From the NCBI GenBank assembly GCA_963575745.1, contig CAUYUJ010021693.1:506768-570767 (forward strand): DNA of 64,000 nucleotides. The letters are read 5' to 3'. The stretch's first letter is position 1; each line of letters begins with the position of its first letter. Shown here one piece after another: positions 10,741 through 20,649 of the stretch. The notes beneath the pieces were generated by a model. That model searched no databases. It worked only from the letters and a program-made list of their open reading frames with translations, and was not told where the DNA came from. The stretch comes from Prorocentrum cordatum (lineage: Eukaryota > Sar > Dinophyceae > Prorocentrales > Prorocentraceae). A program made the translations under genes and the position numbers.

Positions 10741-11560
10741 CATATTCATACTTCACCTCCTCCTGTTCCTCGTCCGCATCTCTACTGAGTTCTCTTTCTT
10801 TCTTCCCGTTCGTGTCGTGACGGCGTCGGCATTGGCATTGTGCGACGCAGATTCCCGATAGCCCTGATCGTTCGATATCGGCCCGTGCTAGGACACTGGC
10901 GGCGTTCAACATTGAACGCCCGCGCTGGAAATACGGCCGCGTCGACACTACACGGGACCTCATGCGAGGCTCCGAAGCAGCCCCAGGATCCCTGGAAGTC
11001 GGAGGGGTGATGGCTCTTTCACGTGCCGTAGTCTCGGCGGGGTGTTCACTGAGACAGAGGGGCGAGTGAAGAAGCAATCTCGCTCGCTCGCATCGCCTCG
11101 GTTCGCGCGCGGACCGTTCTCTCCACTCAGAGAACCCTTACCCCTGGACCCGCTCCTTCATGGCGACGGCTGCTGCGGCGGCGGCGGCGACGTCGGCCGG
11201 GAGGACACATCGAGGTGGAATCGGCGATACATCGCCTGTAGGGGGGCCTGCGAGCCCACCCCGCCCAGGAACGTGCGGCTTCGTCATCGAGGACCTATAG
11301 CCAATCTATCGGCAATGTATCGCCGATTCCAAATCGATGTCCCCCCCCTGAGCTTATCCCCCGCCCGCGTTGCCCCTGAGGTGACGACGACGGCGTCGGC
11401 GACTGGCGGTGGCGAGGTGACGACCGTCTCCCCTGAGATCTGGGCGTAGCGTGTTTTCTCACAAGCGGCGAGGTTGCCAAAGTCTGGGCGCCGAGACCCT
11501 CACGAATCGAGTCGGCTTGAAACATAACATCCGGACGAAACACCCAACCATGTGAAATTG
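10741..11560. other. low-repeat sequence with a 21-bp inverted pair
   Basis: No gene recognised. TGGAATCGGCGATACATCGCC (11,216-11,236) and its near-complement (11,311-11,331) form a foldback with a loop of about 75 bp. The same ATCGGCGAT(A/G)CATCG word recurs at 32,580-32,640 and 50,508-50,523. Confidence 0.55.
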
Positions 11561-11579
11561 TGAGTACAGCAAGGCGGGT

Positions 11580-13990
11580 GGGACGAAGGAGGGGGAACTC
11601 CGTATGGGGCCACGAGACGTGGGAGGGTATGCCAACATTGGCGGGGGGCGTATGCGGACACCGCCGCCAAAGCCTTCGGCGGAGCTCCCCAGGGGCAGGC
11701 CGCGAAACGCTGTACTGGGTGGCGCGGACGCATGTGATCGCAGCCACTGGGACCTTCCACGTCGACACTCTATGGGGCCACGAAGCGCTGTACTGGGTGG
11801 CGCGGACGCACGTGATCACAGCCTCTGGTGCCGTCGTTTTGGCCCCCCAGAAGGCCACGAAACGCAGTACTGGGGGGGGGGGGGGGGGCCGCGAACGCAT
11901 GTGGTCACAGCCACTGGGGCCTTCGGTAAGGTTCCCCATGGGACCACGAAGCACTATACTGGGTCGCGCGGGTGCATGTGATCACAGCCGTTGGGGTCTT
12001 CGGTTGGCGCGCTGTACTCGGTGGCGCGGACGCACGAGATCACAGCCACTGGGGCCTTCGGTGGGCATGGGGCCACGAAGCACGGTGGGCTCTGGGGGGG
12101 ATCCCAATGGGCCACGCAATTCTGTATTCGGTACCGCGGGAGCATGTGATCACAGCCACTGGGGCCTCCGGTGGGGCCCCCCACGGGGCCACGAAAAGCT
12201 GTGTTGAGGTGGCGCGGACGCATGTGATCACAGCCATTGGGACTTTCGGTGGGGCTCCCTGTGGGGCCACGAAGCGCTGTATTGGGTGGCGCGGACGCAT
12301 GTGATCACGGCCTGTGGTGCCGTCGGTGAGGCTCCCGATGTGACCACGAAGCGCTGTAGTGGGTGGCGCGGGCGGATGTGACCACAGCCCTTGAAGCCGT
12401 CGGTTGAGCTCCACATGGGGCCGCGAAACGCTGGACTCGGTGGCGCGGACGCGCGAGATCACAACCAGTGGGGCCGCCGGTGGAGCTCCATTTGGGGCCA
12501 CGAAGCGATGTACTCGGTGGCGCGAACGCATGTGACCACAGCCACTAAGGCCGTCGGTGGGCCTCCCTACGGGGCCGCGAGCAGGTGTGGTGTGGTGGCA
12601 CGGACGCATATGATCACACAGACTGGGGCCTTCACTTGGGCTCTTTAACGGGCCACGAAGCGTTTCACTGGGTGCCGCGGACGCATGTGATTACAACCGT
12701 TGGGATTCTTTTTCCCGTGGACATCCCTATGGGGCCACGAAGCGCTGCGCAATGTAGTGCGGACGCAAGTGATCACAGCCATTGGGACCTCCAGCGGAGT
12801 TCCCTACTCGGTGGCGCGGACGCATGAGATCACAGCCAGTGGGGCCGTCGGTGGGGCCCCCCATGGGCCGATGAAGCGCTGCATTCGGTGGCGAGGACGC
12901 ATGTGACCACAAGTACTGCTGCCTTCGCTGGAGATCCCTATGCCGGGTCCACGAAACAGGGTACTGGGTCGGTGGTGCGGACGCATGTGATCACAGCCAT
13001 TGGGCTTTCGGTGTAGATCCCTATGGGGCCACACGCTGTAGTGGGTGGCGCGGACGCATGTGATCACAGCCGCTGGGGACTTCCATGTCGCCCCTCCATA
13101 GGGCCACGAAGCGCTGTACTGGGTGGCGCGGACGCACGAGATCACAGCCACTGGGTCTTCGGTGTGACCCCTTATGGTGCCACGAAGCGCTGTACTGGGT
13201 GGCGCGGACGCATGTGACCACAAATACTGCTGCCTTCGGTGGAGATCCCTATGCCGGGTCCACGAAACAGGGTACTGGGTCGGTGGTGCGGACGCATGTG
13301 ATCACAGCCATTGGGCTTTCGGTGTAGATCCCTATGGGGCCACGCAACGCTGTAGTGGGTGGCGCGGACGCATGTGATCACAGCCGCTGGGGACTTCCAT
13401 GTCGCCCCTCGATAGGGCCACGAAGCGCTGTACTGGGTGGCGCGGACGCATGTGATCACAGCCTCTGGTGCCGTCGGTTTGGCCCCGTATGGGGCCACGA
13501 AACGCGGTACTGGGGGGGGACGCGAACGCATGTGGTCACAGCCAGTGGGGCCTTTTGGTGAGGTCCCCAACGGGGCCGCGCAACGTTGTACTCGGTGGCG
13601 CGGACGCATGTGATCACAGCCACTGGGGTCCCCAGTGGCGCCATTTCATGGGGCCATGAAGCGCTGCACTGGGTGGCGCGGACGCACGAGATCACAGCCA
13701 CTGGGTCTTCGGTGTGACCCCTTGTGGTGCCACGAAGAGCTGTACTGGGTGGCACGGAATCATGTGGTCACAGCCATTGAAGCCGTCGGTGGGGTTCTAG
13801 ATGGGGCCACGAAGCGCTGTGCTCGCTGGCGCGGACGCATGTGAAAAAACAGCCACTGGGGCCTTCAGTGGAGCTCCTTATGGGGCCACGAAGCGCTGTA
13901 CTGGGTGGCGCGGACGCATGTGATCACGGCCGCTGGGGCCGTCGGTGGAGCTCCCTATGGGACCACGAAACGCTGTCCTCGGTGCGCTGA
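11580..13990 (+). repeat. 78-bp satellite array, about 30 units
   Basis: Consensus parts: GGTGGCGCGGACGCATGTGA, TCACAGCCACTGGGGCCTTC, GGTGGGGCTCCCTATGGGGC, CACGAAGCGCTGTACTGG. CATGTGAT starts at 12,143, 12,221 and 12,299, so the period is 78 bp. The palindrome TGTGATCACA recurs in most units. Some blocks are copied at higher order: 12,904-13,090 is very like 13,210-13,400 (the TACTGCTGCCTTCG… segment). Frames such as GGADACDHSHWG are repeat translations. Confidence 0.93.
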
Positions 13991-14180
13991 AATGGTGGAT
14001 TCTCGGAGGGCAGGGATGGGGAGGAGGGGCAAGGAGGGGCGAGGAGAAGAAGGACAATTAGGAACGCGGGGCGCTGACTCTTCAAAATGAGGACTCAACA
14101 CCACAGGATGGTTGAAAAAACAGCCACGTGGGCTCCACTCGTGATTTCGGACAATGTTATACATGTTTCGGCTCCGTGAC
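13991..14180 (+). repeat. dispersed repeat R, copy 2
   Basis: GGAGGGCAGGGATGGGGAGG, a purine run, GGGGCGCTGACTCTTCAAAA, TGAGGACTCAACACCACAGG and, after a gap, GTTATACATGTTTCGGCTCC. Matches 45,585-45,770 over about 180 bp and 4,231-4,345 in part. Confidence 0.75.
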
Positions 14181-15290
14181 GCCAGGCCTCAGGACGGTCC
14201 TCCGACGTCGCAATGTCATGACATGGGCCCCCATGGGGAGACCGCTGCTGGCCCAGCCCCTCCTGGGCCCAGGAGCCTCCCTGACCAAGCCACGGGTCGT
14301 ATACACCGCTCCTGGGTCCAGGATGGGCCTGGCCAGTGGCGTGTGATATGTATAAATCTCGCCGTTCCTGAACCGTTTCTGCCCGGCCCTGGGTGCCCGG
14401 AAAAGCGGCGCCGCCCAGGGACCGAAAAACCGTCAAAGGCGCCGCCAGGGCTTTTGCTGCGTCCCCTGATATTTGACGTTGCGAAGAAAATGCAACATCG
14501 CGACAAAAACACGACTGGAGACTTAGGCAAAGTTTTTCTGCGGCAGTTATCGAACCAGATCGATCTGCGAAGGCCCCAGGGCCCGAGTCTACGCGAAAAC
14601 GCCCGGCGTGCACAAGTTGGAAGCTTCCTTTCGTTAGACACCAACATGTTGGGGGGAGGGGCGTGGCGAAGCTCAAAAAGGAAACCTGGATTGCACGCAA
14701 GTCGGGACACACTTGCACGCTTTCGGCGCAACTCTACATGAAACGGCGGCGGCCGATGAGCTGGGGGGGAAATGCCGTGTAAGCAAACTTTCGTCTAAAA
14801 TAAACCGCCCTCTTGTGACGCCAGGACCCCGTGGTCGCCCAGATCTGGGAAGGGCGACTGGCGGCGACGACGCCAGCGGCAGCAGCGGACAGCGGCGGCG
14901 GCGCGGCCGGCTTCTTGGGCCGTCTTGGGGCTGTCTTGGACGCCTGTGGGGCCCGCCTTCGGCTGCTGGAGGCCCGAAAATACAAGAACGCGAAAACCGC
15001 TCAAACACCGGAGGGACACAAGTGGCACGCTGGCCATGGCTCTTGCACATCAAGGAGGGGGGGGAGGAGAAGGTGGAGGTGATCCGAGATGGCCTCCAAG
15101 ATGGCTCAAGAGAGCTCAGGACGGTTGAAGGTGGCCCCCATCGTGCCTCCATCATGCCTCCAAGAGGCCCTAAAATGGCCACAAGACGGCCCCAAGTGCT
15201 TTCGGAGCATACTCGGGCCCCCCCCCTCAAGAAGCCCAAACCCTTGAAAACCCGAGGAAGCTCAACAAGTTGCTAATTGTCACTTTTTCG
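14181..15290. other. unassigned sequence with CCAAGANGG-type tract
   Basis: 14,181-14,750 has no recognised gene, although it holds open frames of about 200 codons on both strands. 14,900-15,240 has a reversed copy of the CGCCTTTTCGGGC header (TGGAGGCCCGAAAATACAAG at 14,968) and CCAAGATGGC words (15,090-15,240). I do not support a coding call. Confidence 0.4.
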
Positions 15291-15299
15291 CTTCTGATG

Positions 15300-16185
15300 G
15301 GCTTTTGAAGCATCCAGGCTGGGCTGGCTGGGGGGAGGGCGGTGCCGGTGCCGCGCGTGCCGAAATAAAGTGGTCGGGGCGGAGGGGGCGTGCTGGCTGG
15401 TGCGTGAGGAGCTGGGCTGGCTGGGGGATGGGACGGGGCGCGGAGCCAGAATGGTGCGTGCATGCCGAAATAGAATGGTCGGGGCAGAGGGGGCGTGGAG
15501 CCCTGGCTGGGGGGAGAGGGACAGCTAGGCTGGCTGGGGGGGGGGGGCTGTGCCCGTGCCGTGCGTGCACGCCGAAATCAGGGGTCGTGGCGGATGGGGC
15601 GCGCCAGATGGGGGGCGAGGGAGTTGAGCTGGCTGTGGGGGGGGAGGCGGTGCTGGTGCCGTGCGTGCGTGCCACAATGAAATTGTCGGGGTGGAGGGGG
15701 CGCGCTGGCTGGGGGTTGATGAGGAACTGGGATGGACGGGGGGGAGGGGAGCGCTGTGCCAGCGCCGCGCGTGCGTGCCGAAATAGAACGGTCGGGGCGG
15801 GGGGTCGCGCTGGCTGGGGGGAGAGGGGGGGCTGGGCTGGCTGGGGGGGGAGGCGGTGCCGGTGCCGTGCGTGAGTGCCGAAGTAAAGCGGTCGGGGCGG
15901 AGGGGGCGTGCTGGCTGGTTCGTGAAGAGGAGCTGGGCTGGCTGTGGGGGGGGGAGCGGTGCTGGCGCCGCGCGTGCCGAAATTAAGTGGTCGGGGCGGA
16001 GGGCTGGGGGGCGTTGAGGAGCTGGGCTGGCGGGGAGGGTGGGCGGTTCTGGTGCTGTGCGTGCGTGCCGAAATAGCTGGTCATGGCGGAGGGGGCGCGC
16101 CAGATAGGGGGGCGAGAGAGAGATGGGCTGGCTGTGGGGGGGAGGCGGTGCCGGTGTCGTGAGTGCGTGCCGAAATGAAGTGGTC
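15300..16185 (+). repeat. GGCTGGCTGGGGG minisatellite with CCGAAAT boxes
   Basis: Repeating modules of about 75-115 bp: GTGCGTGCCGAAATA, AA(G/A)TGGTCGGGGCGGAGGGG, GCGCGCTGGCTGGGGGG, GAGCTGGGCTGGCTGGGGGG, AGGCGGTGCCGGTGCCG. CCGAAAT or CCGAAGT occurs at roughly 15,360, 15,459, 15,571, 15,779, 15,879, 15,978, 16,070 and 16,171. Not coding. Confidence 0.88.
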
Positions 16186-17345
16186 GGAGCTCTAGACACC
16201 CTGCGCAAGAGAATAATCATTCGCGTCCTCCTGTGGAGCCGCCTTGAGGCGGTCTTTCGGGTCGAACGACAGGGGGGATAGTAAAAAAGGTCTTTACGAT
16301 TTGCTCACATAGTTGATCTCTCCGGCAACGAGGAAAGCGCCCAACGGCGGATCAGAAATGAGCTGCATGCAGCAGACTTCGCACGTAACCCTTCCTTATC
16401 TCCCCCTTTCGTCCGATCCGACTATCATCCTATTGCATTTCGGACTATAACTCGGGCCTCCCGCGATCTGGGCACGCCTGGAACGCCCTCGACGAGCCGC
16501 AGCTGACAGAGACCTCCTCGGGCCCCGAAAACTATAAAAACTCTAAAAACCTTCGAAAACTCCCACCCTGAACCTATCTCCCCCCAACGTTGTCCCTGAC
16601 TATTCCCCCCCTTTCGTCCGACCCGAATCCTGAGACCCGGGAAACCTGGGCCTCTTCCTGAGACCTGCTTCTCATCCAGAGCCGTTTTTGGGAAGGCATC
16701 CGGAGACCGAAACTTGGCAAAAACTTTCCGTCGCGATTCCTTCGCAGACGAGCGGACGTCAGGATTCGGGCACACGCCAACATAGATTAGGGATCCATGG
16801 ATCTGGCGCGTGGGCGCCAGATCCATCCATCGGGGAAGGTGTGCCCCCGACACATGAGGCCAATGCCGCCTCAATTGGCGACAGCCCGCGCCGATTCTGT
16901 GGAAACGGGACCCGTCGATAATCCACACGCCTGCATCCCTGCTGCTAACGCTCCCTCGAAGGGTTTGTCCGACCCGAGGGCGAGCGCCCTGTCGTTCGAC
17001 CCGAGACTTCGGCTGTCTTGCCGAGGCGCACGGCCAGCCGCCGGGGCCCCGGCCGAAGGCGTCGCGTCCAGGCGGCTGTCGCCAGACGGCGTCGCACCGT
17101 CCTGTCGGTGCAGCGGCGGGGTTGCTGAGGGTGGCCGTGGGCAGAGGAGATCCGTCGCCGTCCGCCTCTGCCCCCACCAGACCCCCTCGCTTCGTGATAC
17201 AAGCAAAACGGAAGGCTTTTTGCTACATGCTCGGCCTCCAGGGGCCCTCACGGGGCCCTGGGACTGTCACCCGTCCCCAGGAAGGGGTCTTGACCTTCAG
17301 GGGTCCACGTTGTAAATAGAATATGACGTCGGAGCTCTAGATACC
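16184..17345. mobile_element. putative insertion flanked by 17-bp direct repeats
   Basis: TCGGAGCTCTAGACACC (16,184-16,200) and TCGGAGCTCTAGATACC (17,329-17,345) bracket 1,128 bp of different character. Satellite DNA lies on the left and a CCTCCT tract on the right. The repeats differ at one base and look like a target-site duplication. Inside is a 250-codon minus-strand frame (16,425-17,177) with no recognised motif, and a hairpin (16,797-16,826). No transposase is visible, so the class is unknown. Confidence 0.45.
16797..16826. repeat. 13-bp hairpin with 4-nt loop
   Basis: ATGGATCTGGCGC (16,797-16,809) is followed after GTGG by its exact reverse complement (16,814-16,826). It lies in the middle of the putative insertion 16,184-17,345. 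Function unknown. Confidence 0.8.
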
Positions 17346-17533
17346 TCCTCCCTGCTCATCTTTTTCATGCGTATACCTCCTCCTATTCTTCTCGTCCCCC
17401 TCCAACTCATGCCTCCTCGCCAGCCCTCCTCCTACTCCTCCTCCTGCTCCTCCTCCTCCTCCTCCTCCGTTCCTCCTCCTTTCCTCCTCCTTTCCTCCTC
17501 CTCCTCCTCCTCCTCATCCTCCTCCTCCTAATC

Positions 17534-17596
<63 letters not shown>

Positions 17597-17996
17597 GTCG
17601 TCGTCGTCGTCGTCATCATCATCGTCATCATCAGCGTCATCATCATCAAGATCATCATCATAATCATCATCATCATCAGCATCATCATCATCATCCTCAT
17701 CCTCATCCTCATCCTCATCCTCATCATCGTCATCATCAGCATTATCATCATAATCGTTATCATCATCAGCATCAGCATCATCATCACCATAACCATCCCC
17801 ATCCCCATCCCCATCCCCATCCCCATCACCAGCACCATCACCATCATCAACACCACCATCAGCATCAGCATCGGCATCCTCATCAGCATAAATATCAGCA
17901 TCAGCATCAGCATCAGCATCAACATGATCATCATAAGCATCATCATCATCATCAGCATCAGCATCAGCATCAGCATCAGCATCCTCATCGTCATCG

Positions 17997-18072
<76 letters not shown>

Positions 18073-18143
18073 TTTCGTCCCCCTGAGGCTCCTGCCTCCC
18101 CCGGCTCATGCCTCCTCCCTCCTGCCTCATCCCCCCTCCTCTA

Positions 18144-18178
<35 letters not shown>

Positions 18179-19200
18179 CTTCTCCTCGTCCTGATTCTAA
18201 TCCTCATCCTCATCCTCCTCATCCTGCTCACCATCGTCATCATCAGCATCAGCATCAGCATCATCATCAGCATCGTCATCATCGTCATCATCATCATCAG
18301 CATCATCATCATCATCAGCATCATCATCATCATCATCACCATAACCATCATCACCACCACCATGATCATCATCAGCAGCATCATCATCATCAGCATCGTC
18401 CTCAGCATCATCGTCCGCATCCTCACCATCACCATCCTCATCATCATCAACAGCGTCATCGTCATCATGATCAGTTTCAGCATTAGCATCAGCATCATCA
18501 TCATCATCAGCACCATCGTCATCACCAGCATCATCATCACCATCATAATCATAATCTTCACCAGCATCAGCATCAGCATCAACATTAGTATCAACATCAG
18601 CATCAGCATCAGCATCAGCATCAACATCATCAGGATCATCCTCATCCTCATCCTCATCCTCATCTTCATCATCATCAGCATCATCATTATCATTTTCGTC
18701 CCCCTGAGGCTCCTGCCTCCTCCGACTCATGCCTCCTCCCTCCTGCCTCATCCCCCCTCCTCCCTCCTCCTCATCCTCCTCTTCCTCCTCTTCCTCCTCC
18801 TCATCGTCCTGATCCTCATCCTCATCCTCATCCTCCTCCTCATCCTGCTCACCATCGTCATCATCAGCAGCATCATCAGCATCATCATCAGCATCAGCAT
18901 CAGCATCGTCATCATCGTCATCACCATAATCATCATCACCACCACCATGATCATCATCAACAGCATCATCATCATCAGCATCGTCCTCAGCATCATCCTC
19001 CTCATCCTCCTCATCATCATCCTCATCATCCACAACAGCATCATCATCAGTATCATCTTCAGCATTAGCATTAGCATCAGCACCATCATCAGCACCATTG
19101 TCATCATCAGCATCACCATCATAATCATACTATTCATCATCATCAGCATCAGCATCAGCATCAGCATCATCATCATCAACAACATCATCATCATCTCCTG
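17346..19200. repeat. CCT tract and 1.7-kb CAT array with higher-order units
   Basis: CCTCCT (17,400-17,525) is followed by CAT/CGT/CAG trinucleotides to 19,195. The phrase TTTTCGTCCCCCTGAGGCTC with CTCCTGCC, then CATGCCTCCTCCCTCCTGCC, recurs near 18,073 and 18,694. Blocks such as CACCACCACCATGATCATCA (18,353 and 18,940) also recur, so the array is organised in units of about 590-620 bp. The 675-codon frame is poly-Ile/Ser and not a gene. Confidence 0.93.
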
Positions 19201-19319
19201 TTACACCCCAGGCCACCCTAACCATTTCTGTGCGGCGGGCGTCCCAGGCGATTCCACCGAAGGCGCAGCAGCGAGCGAACGAGACACACGGCAGAGAGAG
19301 AAGAGGAGGAGGTGGCCCA

Positions 19320-19560
19320 ATGTGCATGCCCTTCGTGGCCCCGCTGTCGCCATTTGTGTCCCCCTCACTGTCCTACGTGGCCCAGTTGCTACCCTCAGTG
19401 GCCCTATAGTTGCCTTCTGTGGCCCCGCATTATATGCACTTCGTGGCCCCCGCTCGTTCGCGCTCTTCGTGGCCCCATACTCATTCGCTTCGTGTCCCCG
19501 CTGTCGCCCTTCGTGGCCTACTTCGTGCCCTTCGTGGCCCTGCTGTCGTTCTCTCTCGCT
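19320..19560. repeat. CTTCGTGGCCCC short repeat
   Basis: CTTCGTGGCCCC and variants recur every 20-35 bp. This is the reverse complement of GGGGCCACGAAG, the most conserved word of the 78-bp satellite, so it is probably a related, degenerate array in the opposite orientation. A short GTC/CGT run follows (19,570-19,630). Confidence 0.7.
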
Positions 19561-19739
19561 CTCGCTTTCGCTCGTCGTCGCCGTCGTCGTCGTCGTCGCC
19601 GTCGTCTTCGACGTCGTCGTCGTCGTGGTCGGTCCCCTGTCCGTCCCTCCTGGGGTCGGGTCGACGGTCTGCGGCCACCCCGCCGATCAGCGCTGCCGCT
19701 GGCCAGGCCGACGGTCCGCGGCCGCCCCGCCGCTTGCGG

Positions 19740-19879
19740 GGGCCCGGCCTGCAGGGAAGGAAAGGTATACCCCCCCAAAAGGGGTTCGATCGAAGACGAA
19801 GAGGGCGGGTATCGAGGGTTTGGGAAATACGCATTATTGGACACTCGAGCATATAAGGGCGAACAATCTTAAAATTATT

Positions 19880-19910
<31 letters not shown>

Positions 19911-20133
19911 GAGGGCCGGTTTTGGTACCCCCCCAAACCGCTCGAGCGTGAACCTCATTTTGAATGAAAATGTAGCCGGCGCCGAGGCGAGAGCGCCAGG
20001 GCGCCTGGGGAATCGAACAATAATAATTGTTTATTAATTAACATTCAAGCGCAACACCAACAACAACAACAACCAACCACAACACACATAACAACACCAC
20101 CACCACCAACAACAACAACAACACATACAACAA

Positions 20134-20177
<44 letters not shown>

Positions 20178-20290
20178 GCAACAACAACAACAACAACACA
20201 AACAAACGCAACAACAACACCACAACAACAGCACCAGCAGCAACAGCACCAGCAGCAACAGCAAGCAAACAAGCACACAAACATGACAAA
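19740..20290. repeat. element Z, head-to-head pair with (TTG)n and (CAA)n
   Basis: 19,740-19,915 is an inverted Z copy: a CCCCCCCAAAAGGGG hairpin, GGTTCGATCGAAGACGAAGA, GGCGGGTATCGAGGGTTTGG, GGGCGAACAATCTTAAAATT and (TTG)n. 19,950-20,290 is a direct copy of the other part: GAAAATGTAGCCGGCGCCGA, AACAATAATAATTG, TTAATTAACATTCAA and a CAA array to 20,275. The inverted half has a GGTTCGA box and ends in a trinucleotide tail, features often seen in SINEs. That reading is unproven. Confidence 0.6.
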
Positions 20291-20649
20291 CAACCCAACA
20301 ACCATAACACGCGAAACCGCATGTCCCAGGGAACGGGTCGAGACAGCAGGGGATCCACGGCGTAAAAAACACGACGTCGGCGGTCGGGGCTTCGGGACCA
20401 CGGAGTGCGCGGCCGGGGAGGATCGAGGACGTGAACGACGTCGACGTGTTCGTTTCGTCCATACGTTTCGCTGCTGTCGCTTCGTTCCTTTTTGCATGAT
20501 TCTTCGTCCCGTCAGCGTCGATGTGTCTGGAAGGTAAAGCCCAGGGAACGTAGGTTCAACTTTTGATGCTCTGAGTCTGAGCTAACATGTCGAGCCCTTT
20601 CAACAAAAAATTGCCCCAGAGACCGCCAGCAGGTCCCCAAGAGGACCCC
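20291..20649. other. intergenic sequence, nothing recognised
   Basis: Low-repeat sequence between the CAA array and the foldback element. It ends in a short CCCCAAGAGGACCCC word. No gene is supported. Confidence 0.45.

Noticed and set aside
11295-13844. Many 60-220 codon frames with ADACDHSHWG-like peptides
   Set aside because: The 78-bp unit is a multiple of three, so a frame can persist from unit to unit without selection. Similar frames occur on both strands.
11580-13990. CRISPR-like array (regular repeats)
   Set aside because: The whole 78-bp unit is repeated, with no variable spacers and no cas genes. It is a eukaryotic satellite.
16425-17177. 250-codon minus-strand frame inside the putative insertion
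   Set aside because: No motif or compositional sign of a protein. GC-rich sequence leaves several overlapping frames open on both strands.
17924-19951. 675-codon plus-strand frame rich in Ile/Ser
   Set aside because: It follows the CAT array and then the CTTCGTGGCCCC repeat; no motif beyond repeats.
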